The notes under the pieces: model-generated | The model's input: the letters and a program-made list of their open reading frames with translations, nothing else | The model's database searches: none | Told to the model about the DNA's origin: nothing | Source of the DNA: Prorocentrum cordatum | Lineage: Eukaryota > Sar > Dinophyceae > Prorocentrales > Prorocentraceae | DNA length: 64,000 nucleotides | Reading direction: 5' to 3' | Assembly (NCBI GenBank): GCA_963575745.1 | Contig: CAUYUJ010020749.1 | Location: 507,640-571,639, forward strand | Program-made: the position numbers and the translations under genes | Shown: positions 57,236-64,000 of the stretch, one piece after another | Layout: each line of letters begins with the position of its first letter | Numbering within the stretch: position 1 is the stretch's first letter

Positions 57236-59108
57236 AGGGGTGGCTTTCAAGAATGCGGCACTTCTTGGCGGATTCCGGCGTCGTGCTCCACTCATTCATC
57301 CGCTTATGCTCGCCTGATTGCTGAAGCTCTGTGCGCATCCCCAGTGTTCTCAATTTTTTAATGAAGTACTGCGCCTCAGACACGACGGAGTCGTCAATGT
57401 GGGTCACGCTGTGCACCGTCATGCCGTCTTTTGAACAGCCAGTAATGAGCAACAAGCAGACTCTGTGCTTCGCTCGGTTGGGCGGATCCATTTTGAACGA
57501 GAGCAAGTTGTCAACTGAGCAGTGTCCGTGAATCGTCACTGAGTGGGAAGACTCACCGTCAGAAGCGTCCGTGACACCTGGTGTGGACACGACGAAGCCA
57601 GCCGCAGTGGATACGCACCGAGACTTCTGCGTGGTACGAACGAGAACGACTGCCAAGTGGCAGTTCCGGGTAAGCTGAGAAGCGTCACCCCCTCCACCCG
57701 CTGGTGAGTACTGCACGCGCATGCCGTAGAAGGGACAAGACCGTATCTCAGAGAGCTGTGCCGCGAGCATTGCATCCTGGCTCTCGCGGCACTGCTTCAG
57801 GATCTCCAAGACGACATTGTAAGACGTATTCGGGGCGTGCGATATCTGAAGCGGTGAAACGGCCACCACAGTCGTGTTGACGAAAGTCCGTTGAGGTGTG
57901 TCATCCTGTGCATTCGCAGCCACATTGCGCACGCGTCGTATGATGCGACAATTGCTCAGTGGAGGGAAGGAGATAGCTTTCTCGTCGTGAACTTTTTTGA
58001 ATTCTTGCATGCTATCAATGCCAGTCAAGGCGAAGGCTGCCGCTTGGGATACGCCAACTTTGCACGAGCCACTGAAATCACGAGCAGTAGTCGTAAAGAA
58101 GACGCGCTCGCCTGTGTTCTCCACCACAGAGTCGGCTGGCTCCGGTTCCTCAAGCCTCATCCCATTGACCTGCAACAAGAGTGGCAAGTTTGCATTCGGA
58201 TCATCCGACGCCATAGCCAGAAAGGCACAGCAGGAGAGGAGTGCTTCTCCGGTGAGAATCTGCGAAGCCTGGTCTGGATCCCATGTACCCGCATGAGCGG
58301 TGGTCATTTGCTCCCGGTCCACTGCGAAGTCTTGAGTGGCTGCTAAGTCGTGTAGTTGAGTCATTCTGGGACAAGAGCATGCGGAATCCACTACGCGATC
58401 TTGCGACAAGTTCAGCTCCAGTTTGCCGTCGAATTTGCCCGCCACGTTGAGAAACAGCAGCGGTTGTCCTTTGTGAGAGCGACAAAGCTCTATGTTGGTG
58501 GATCCCCAGACTGCAATCACAGCCTCCGCTGTCTTGGAGTTACTCGTCTGTGTGCCGTCGACCAGATGTACACTTGCCACTGGAGGGTGGCCAGCGGGAG
58601 TGCGGGTTTCTGAAACAGAATGAACCACAGCCATGACATCGAAGCAACGCTGCGATTTGATGTTCATCATGTCTGCCACTGTAGTCGCTGGAGCCGGCGC
58701 CGATGCCAAGGAGGTCTCCTCCGGAGAGCTTTTGAGCACTGGAGTGCAGGTTGTGCGCTTGAGGTCGACCACGACACGAACAGACGTATGCACAAAAGCG
58801 TCCTGCTGCCGACTGTCCAGGCCGACGCTGGAGAGTTTCCACGCCGTCATCGGAGGGAACTTTTTCAGAGCAGCTTGGACTTCTGCTGGAGTTCCTTTGA
58901 GGATGGCCTCACAATAGTGCTCTGAGTCTGTGCCAAGCAGAATGCATGTGAATCGGTTTGCATGGACTAGCTGGCCATTGTTCCTGCTCTTGTACGAGTA
59001 CTTGATCTCCCTGGGCTTGTATACTCGGACAAGGAAGTCTTGGGTTTTGGCGCTGCTCTTCGTGAGAAAACCCAGTGGAGACGTCGGCTGTTCTGCAGCA
59101 GCAGCCAT
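57216..59108 (-). CDS. RPA-like single-strand DNA-binding protein, copy 2 (open)
   Basis: 630 codons from ATG 59,108 (MAAAAEQPTSPLGFLTKSSA). Residues about 155-260 form an OB-fold like those of replication protein A: CFDVMAVVHSVSE, PVASVHLVDGTQTSNSKTAE, VIAVWGSTNIELCRSHKGQP and LLFLNVAGKFDGKLELNLSQ. The N-terminal 120 residues and the C-terminal half (YGMRVQYSPAGGGGDASQLT, SVTIHGHCSVDNLLSFKMDP) are less clear and may hold further OB-folds. RPA-like proteins occur in Helentrons and some plant Helitrons, where they are thought to protect single-stranded intermediates. This is the only element gene in the window with no visible break. It sits upstream of RepHel on the same strand. No relict leader was found at its start. 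Confidence 0.78.
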   Translation of the reverse strand: MAAAAEQPTSPLGFLTKSSAKTQDFLVRVYKPREIKYSYKSRNNGQLVHANRFTCILLGTDSEHYCEAILKGTPAEVQAALKKFPPMTAWKLSSVGLDSRQQDAFVHTSVRVVVDLKRTTCTPVLKSSPEETSLASAPAPATTVADMMNIKSQRCFDVMAVVHSVSETRTPAGHPPVASVHLVDGTQTSNSKTAEAVIAVWGSTNIELCRSHKGQPLLFLNVAGKFDGKLELNLSQDRVVDSACSCPRMTQLHDLAATQDFAVDREQMTTAHAGTWDPDQASQILTGEALLSCCAFLAMASDDPNANLPLLLQVNGMRLEEPEPADSVVENTGERVFFTTTARDFSGSCKVGVSQAAAFALTGIDSMQEFKKVHDEKAISFPPLSNCRIIRRVRNVAANAQDDTPQRTFVNTTVVAVSPLQISHAPNTSYNVVLEILKQCRESQDAMLAAQLSEIRSCPFYGMRVQYSPAGGGGDASQLTRNCHLAVVLVRTTQKSRCVSTAAGFVVSTPGVTDASDGESSHSVTIHGHCSVDNLLSFKMDPPNRAKHRVCLLLITGCSKDGMTVHSVTHIDDSVVSEAQYFIKKLRTLGMRTELQQSGEHKRMNEWSTTPESAKKCRILESHPSGESLR

Positions 59109-60555
59109 GGTAGCTCACCCGGAGGATCACCGTGGAGCGCACAGTGACACAGGCTGAGAAGCACCGTGCACGGCACGGTGAGACTGGGTGAGCGGATGCG
59201 GACAAGGCTCGCTTTTGCTCGTTCTTTGAACCAGAACGGCAATGATTACAGAATTTCAAAGTTACAAGTGATGCCTCCACGAAGCACCCCCCCTGTGGAG
59301 TCGAGAAAGCGTGTTGCTGTATGTGTGCGTGACTCGATGGATGTGATGTGTGTGCTGTGTGGCCCCGCCCCAAAAAATGCTTCGGCCTCTCAAGGCCCCC
59401 CCCGCTCCACGAATCCCATTGGGGGGTCGAGATCCCCGCTCTGGTGGGCGGAGACGCCAAAGGCTTCGAAAACCGCGAGGGAGGGAAGGATAAGGGAGAA
59501 GAAAAGGACGGAGAGGGAGGGCTCGGAGGCCCTTGGAGGGGGGGATGTGCCCATCCGAGGGAACGGTGCACCCCCCCCTCCCCGTCGTGAAAACGAGGCA
59601 CCAGCCGTGGCAACGAGCCCCCCCCTATCCCCCTCCGCGACCTGAGTAGACCACCCAGGCCAGCGGAGGACGTCATAGGGGGCGGGGGTTCTGACTTCGA
59701 TGAAAGAAGAGAAGGAAAGCGGGGGGCAAGGATCAGGCAGACGAAAGCCCTTTTAGGCTTTACCCGGCGTGTGGAAATGCCTTTTTTGGCTTTTGCGGGG
59801 ACTAACCCGCGCGGTCGCCCGCAGGCGACAGGGCGCCCAGGCCCTCTCCGCGCGCGCAGGCGCGTGGCAAACTACATGCGCACGATCGCCCGTGGAATCG
59901 AATGGAACCGTCCGCGGCGAGTCGTCCGCGGCGACTCAGGACCACGCCGCCCTGGAAGAAGAGGCGCTACAAGGATGCATTCTGCGACGCTGGAGATCCT
60001 GATGCGACGAGGACGCTGCAGAGAAACATTCTGCGCGCGTACGCACGACCTGGAACGACAAGCACAATACGGGAACAAATTCGGTGACGCTGGAGTCCCC
60101 GATGAGACGAAGAAGCAGCAGAGACACGTCTCAAGGCGCAGCAACACCGAAGTGACGCAAACGCACCCCGCGACACGACAAGGACGCTGCAAGAAGAAAC
60201 TCGGCGACGCAGGAGTGCGTGGAAGCTACAAAGGCATGGAAAGGAGGCTACGAGGAAACTACAGAGCATTCAAAGCGTCTCGAGCTTAGGGAGCCTTCCG
60301 CAGAGCCCTTGTGCGCACGACTTTGGCCGAAGGCCATCATATATGCAAGTACAACAGTTCATGCAGGAATCTCTTGTGCATGTGTTGGTGCCACTGCTGC
60401 GAGCAGGCAGTGGAACGAGCGAGGAGGGGGTATCAACCTTGACCGCCGGCCCCCGCCCCCTTCCCTTGACCGCGCTCCGCGGCCGGGCGCAAGCGCGGCC
60501 GGTCGGGGCAGCCGGCAGGGGCAGCCGGCCGGGGCAGCCGGCCGCCCTCCCCTCC
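59109..60555. other. Intergenic region upstream of RPA, copy 2
   Basis: Matches 37,795-39,261 of copy 1, including the 172-codon plus-strand frame (59,771-60,289), C/G runs and CCGGCCGGGGCAG repeats (60,510-60,545). No motif supports a gene. A 9-base difference near 59,220 and scattered substitutions distinguish the copies. Confidence 0.4.
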
Positions 60556-61790
60556 TGCTCGTCCTCCTCCTCCTCCTCCTGCTCGTCCTCGTCCTCCTCC
60601 TGCTCGTCTTCTTTCTCCTGCTCCTCCTCCTCCTCCTCCTCCTCTTTCTCCTGCTCCTCCTCCTCCTCCTCCTCCTCCTCCTCCTCCTCTTCCTCTTGCT
60701 CGTCCTCGTTCTCGTCGTCCTCGTCTTGCTCGTCCTCCTCCTCCTGGTGCTCTCCTCCTCCTCCTCCTCCTCCTCCTCCTCCTCCTCCTCCTCTCTGGGT
60801 GGTCCTCGTTCTCCTCCTCCTGGTGCTCTCCCCCCCCCTCCTCCTCCTCGTCCTCCTCCTCCTCGTCCTCCTCCTCCTCCTCCTTTCCTCCTCCTCCCTC
60901 CTCCTCCTCCTCCTCCTCCTCCTCCTCTCCTCCTCCTCCTCATCCTCCTCCTGGTAGTCCTCCCCCTCCCCTCCTCCTCCTCCTCCTCCTCTTCCTGGTC
61001 GCCCTCGTTCTCGTCCTCCTCGTCTTGCTCGTCCTCCTCCTCGTGGTGTTTCTCTCCTCCTCCTCCTCCTCCTCCTCCTCCTCCTCCTCCTCCTCCTCCT
61101 CCTCCTCCTCCTCCTCCTCCTCCTCCTCCTCCTCCTCCTCCTCTTTCTCCTGCTCCTCCTCTCCTCCTCCTCCTCCCCTCCTCCTCCTCTTCTCTTCGCT
61201 CGTCCTCGTTCTCTTCGTCCTCGTCTGTGCTCGTCCTCCTCGTCCTCCTCCTCCTCCCTCCTCCTCCTTCCTCCTCCTCCTCCTCCTCCTCCTCCTGGTG
61301 GTCCTCGTTCTCCTCCTCCTGGTGCTCTCCCCCCCCCTCCTCCAAATCCTCGTCTCTCTCTCCTCCTCCTCCTCGTCCTCCTCCTCCTCTTCGCTCCTCC
61401 TCCTCCTCCTCCTCCTCCTTTTCCTCCTCCTACCTCATCCTCCTCCTGGTAGTCCTCCGCCCTCCCCTCCTCCTCCTCCCTCCACCTTCTCCTCTTCCTG
61501 GTCGCCCCTCGTTTTCCGGGGGGGTCCTCCTCGTCTTGCTCGTCCTCCTCCTCGTGTGTTCTCTCCTCTTCCTCCTCCTCCTCCTCCTCCTCCTCCTCCC
61601 TCCTGGTGGTCCTCGGTTCTCCTCCTCCTGTGCTCTCCCCCACCTCCTCCTCCTCCTCCTCCTCCTCCTCTCCTCCTCCTCCTCCTCGTCCTCATCCTCC
61701 TCCTCCTCCTCCTCTTCATCTCCTCCTCCTACTCCTCCTCCTCCTCCTCCTCCTCCTCCTCCTCCTCCTCCTCCTCCTCCTCCTCCTCCT
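60556..61790 (+). repeat. (TCC)n tract, copy 2, about 1.2 kb
   Basis: Same type as 39,262-40,069 but about 430 bases longer. It ends directly at GCAGTGAGTGAATGCAGTGG, which in copy 1 lies 5.66 kb further on (45,728). The deletion breakpoint is therefore at the edge of this tract. Confidence 0.95.
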
Positions 61791-61870
61791 GCAGTGAGTG
61801 AATGCAGTGGCACGATTGAATGCAGTGGACTGCAGTGTCACTAGCAATTCCTGAAGCGTCTGGCTATTCA

Positions 61871-62223
61871 AAATGTGGCCCGGGAATGGAGTTCTGGGAA
61901 CTCGAAGACCAGGAAGTGGCCTACAGTTGGCTCCGGGCATCCAGAATGTGGCCCGGGAATGGAGTTCTGGGAACTCGAAGAGCACGAAGTGTGTGACTGT
62001 TGCATCCGGGCATCCAAAATGTAGCCCGGGAATGGCGTTCTGGGATGTCGAAGAGCACGAAGTGTGTGACTGTTGCATCCGGTTATTCTAAATGTGGCCC
62101 GGGAATGGCGTTCTGGGATCTCGAAGAGCACGAAGTGTGTGACTGTTGCATCCGGGTATTCAGAATGTGGCCTGGGAATGGAGTTCTGGGAAGTCGAAGA
62201 GCACGAAGTGTGTGACTGTTGGT
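61871..62223 (-). repeat. 73-bp tandem repeat, five units, copy 2
   Basis: TGTGGCCCGGGAATGG-type units start at 61,874, 61,947, 62,020, 62,093 and 62,166, a constant 73-base period, as in copy 1. Confidence 0.92.
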
Positions 62224-62332
62224 GAAAAACGAGCCCGGCACCCTGCCGCCCGGCAACTCCCCAACACCTGCCCGGACCCCCCTGTGGAGTGATCTGTGAG
62301 CTCTTTTGAGTCAACTAGAAACCTATCAGTCT

Positions 62333-62344
62333 TCGCTGTTAGGT
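62333..62344 (-). repeat. 12-bp terminal inverted repeat, 5' side of copy 2
   Basis: TCGCTGTTAGGT, with identity to copy 1 ending three bases later. Unique sequence (TATGTTCACATGG) follows at 62,348. Confidence 0.6.
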
Positions 62345-62347
62345 AAA

Positions 62348-62784
62348 TATGTTCACATGGTCCACCCCCATGCGGCCCAGAGCCAACGATGCCGTATCAA
62401 GGCCTGCGAAGTCAGACGCGATCTTAATGACGTTTGGTCGCCTGGGGCGGCGGGGCGCACCTTTCCCCATGCTCGCTTGGATGTCGAAGCAAGCGTCTCG
62501 GCTGTAGCGGCTGCAGCTGTGCTGATTGATGGCGTGAATGGTGATGATGATACGCAGTAGGAATGATGACGGCAATGATGAGGCAATGGCATCGCTCCGG
62601 AGCTCTTGCGCCGACCTCGGAGTGGCATGGCCTCACTGGGGCCCACATCCCGAGCCCAGAGAGCCCTCAGGTCACTGTTGTAATCTACCTCCGAGCAATC
62701 TCTGACAATCGCGAGCCCTCGACAAGTGCAGTAAACATGTAAGCTACCACTGCGAAACTCAACGACCCCCCCGCCAGGGCCCTG
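62348..62784. other. Unique flank, no gene recognised
   Basis: Sequence to the right of the element pair. Open frames of up to 187 codons overlap on the minus strand but show no motif I recognise, and they run into the palindromic DNA beyond. Confidence 0.4.
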
Positions 62785-63007
62785 AGAGCTGCGAGAGGAG
62801 CAGACTAAAAGACCTCTCCACTCGCAGCTCAAGGACGTCCTCGAGCTGCGAGTGGCAAGGTTAGTCCTCTCACTTTGGAGAGGATTGTCGCGAGGTATCG
62901 TCACAGACCTCTCCAAAGTGAGAGGACTAACCCTGCCACTCGCAGCTCAAGGACGTCCTTGAGCTGCGAGTGGAAAGGTCTTTTAGTCCTCTCCTCTCGC
63001 AGCTCAC
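62785..63007. repeat. Nested palindrome, 100-bp arms
   Basis: 62,784-62,883 and 62,908-63,007 are reverse complements with few mismatches, separated by 24 bases. Each arm contains its own smaller hairpin (CCACTCGCAGCTCAAGGACG pairing with the CGAGCTGCGAGTGG that follows). The structure can fold as a three-way or cruciform shape. Confidence 0.85.
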
Positions 63008-63094
63008 GGGCAGACGTCATAAGAACATCGTTGGCCACAGATGGCATGGGCCTCGAGGAAGCCGCTGGCAAGCTATCTGAGGACCTCGGGGGGG

Positions 63095-63862
63095 CAGACC
63101 TCTCCTCTCGCAGCTCGGGGACGTCCCTGAATCGGTCTCGCAGCTCGGGGACGTCCCTGAATCGGTCTCGCAGCTCGGGGACGTCCCTGACTCGGGACAG
63201 ACCTCTCCTCTCGCAGCTCGGGGACGTCCCTGAATTTGGGCAGCCCTCTCCTCTCGCAGCTCGGGGACGTCCCTGAATCGGGGCAGACCTCCCCTCTCGC
63301 AGCTCGGGGACGTCCCTGAATCGGGGTAGACCTCTCCTCTCGCAGCTCGGGGGCGTCCCTGAATCGGGGCAGACCTCTCCTCAGGAGGCCTCTCGCAGCT
63401 CAGGGACGCCCCCGAGTTGCGAGAGGAGAGGTCTGCCCCGCTTCAGGGACACCCCCGAGCTGCGAGAGGAGAGGGCTGCCCCGATTCAGGGACGTCCCCG
63501 AGCTGCGAGAGGAGAGGGCTGCCCCATTTCAGGGACGTCCCCGAGCTGCGAGAGGAGAGGTCTGCCCCGATTCAGGGACGCCCCCGAGCTGCGAGAGGAG
63601 AGGTCTGCCCCGATTCAGGGACGTCACCGAGCTGCGAGAGGAGGTCTACCCCGATTCAGGGACGTCCCCGAGCTGCGAGAGGAGAGGTCTGCCCCGATTC
63701 AGGGGCGAACCGAGCTGCGAAAGGAGAGGTCTGTCCCGATTCAGGGACGCCCCCGAGCTGCGAGAGGAGAGGTCTGCCCCGATTCAGGGACGTCCCCGGG
63801 CTGCGAGAGGAGAGGTCTGCCCCAATTCAGGGACGTCCCCAAGCTGCGAGAGGAGTGCAATA
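63095..63862. repeat. GCAGCTCGGGGACGTCCCTG array with reversal at the centre
   Basis: Units of 43-44 bases (two of 30) run in one orientation from 63,110 to about 63,395: TCTCGCAGCTCGGGGACGTC then CCTGAATCGGGGCAGACC. From about 63,410 to 63,860 the same unit runs in reverse complement. The axis lies in CTCTCGCAGCTCAGGGACGC / CCCCGAGTTGCGAGAG near 63,405. Frames across it are artefacts. The last 140 bases of the window show nothing definite. Confidence 0.88.
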
Positions 63863-64000
63863 AGGATAGGTAGTGGACAACTGGAAGGCGCATTCAAGGA
63901 CGTCCTTGAGATGCCTGCCCGATTCAATGGCGTCCTGGAGGGCTAAGGGCGCCCATATCCATGGAGCTATCTGAGGTGCTAGGGGCTGGCCATTGGTGGG

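Larger units (their letters stand above)
46338..62347 (-). mobile_element. Helitron2/Helentron-like element, copy 2 (16.0 kb)
   Basis: Aligns with copy 1 from end to end at about 98-99% by eye, at an offset of 21.78 kb on the left. Large differences are a 5.66-kb deletion matching copy 1 40,070-45,727, a shorter RPA-RepHel spacer, a longer (TCC)n tract and no A-rich insertion. It retains RepHel and RPA but not EEP or the unknown gene. The two RepHel frameshifts differ from the copy 1 stop. A 25-base minisatellite monomer separates the copies. Confidence 0.76.

Noticed and set aside
62353-62916. 187-codon minus-strand frame at the right flank
   Set aside because: Runs into the palindrome, shows no motif, and other frames are equally open.
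1-64000. tRNA, rRNA, 5S or spliced-leader RNA genes
   Set aside because: No cloverleaf, rRNA core or complete leader gene with downstream donor was seen. Only relict leader pieces were found.

Overview
The window looks like nuclear DNA of a dinoflagellate. It is GC-rich and dominated by repeats, and every recognisable gene lies on the minus strand. Degenerate copies of the dinoflagellate trans-spliced leader sit just upstream of two kinds of gene. The coding potential belongs to eukaryotic transposable elements, and I found no convincing host gene. The species cannot be fixed from sequence reading alone.

Layout. Positions 1-13,120 hold no supportable gene. They are a mosaic of a dispersed CCCAAGAGG-type repeat family, minisatellites (TAGGCCTA, ACTCAC, G-rich), microsatellites and one 50-bp-arm inverted repeat. 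Positions 13,121-20,330 are a decayed 7.2-kb tyrosine-recombinase (DIRS/Ngaro-like) retroelement with split direct repeats (A1 / B1-A2-B2). Its order on the minus strand is ORF1 (membrane segment), a gag-like ORF, reverse transcriptase, RNase H, a C5-type DNA methyltransferase and a tyrosine recombinase. It sits in a copy of the CCCAAGAGG repeat with no target duplication, and related uninterrupted copies lie 1-2 kb away. Positions 20,331-24,560 are repeat arrays: that family, a GC-rich CCCTAACGGGCGGG minisatellite, and a CCGCCACAAA minisatellite.

Positions 24,560-62,347 are two tandem copies, in the same orientation, of a very large Helitron2/Helentron-like rolling-circle element. Copy 1 is 21.8 kb and copy 2 is 16.0 kb. 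Read on the minus strand, copy 1 carries an endonuclease/exonuclease/phosphatase (EEP) protein, an unknown protein, an RPA-like single-strand-binding protein, and a giant Rep-helicase. The Rep-helicase has helicase-associated-like repeats, zinc fingers, a DUF6570-like segment, an HUH relaxase with a YITKY motif, and a Pif1-type helicase. Together these parts suit nicking, strand transfer, unwinding and ssDNA protection. Copy 2 has lost the EEP and unknown genes by one 5.66-kb deletion ending at a (TCC)n tract. Both Rep-helicase copies are broken at different points, while the copy 2 RPA gene is open.

Three things stand out. First, an 18-nt sequence (CAGGCTGAGAAGCACCGC) is scattered through intergenic DNA and repeatedly inserted in frame in these proteins as GASQPA/GAPQPA. 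Second, a second dispersed word (GAGACACTGCTATCAACGC) also forms a 30-bp array inside what looks like a phase-0 GT-AG intron of the Rep-helicase, flanked by AGGTC direct repeats. Third, relict spliced leaders lie upstream of element genes. Positions 62,785-63,860 end the window with a nested 100-bp-arm palindrome and a 43-bp repeat array that reverses direction at its centre.
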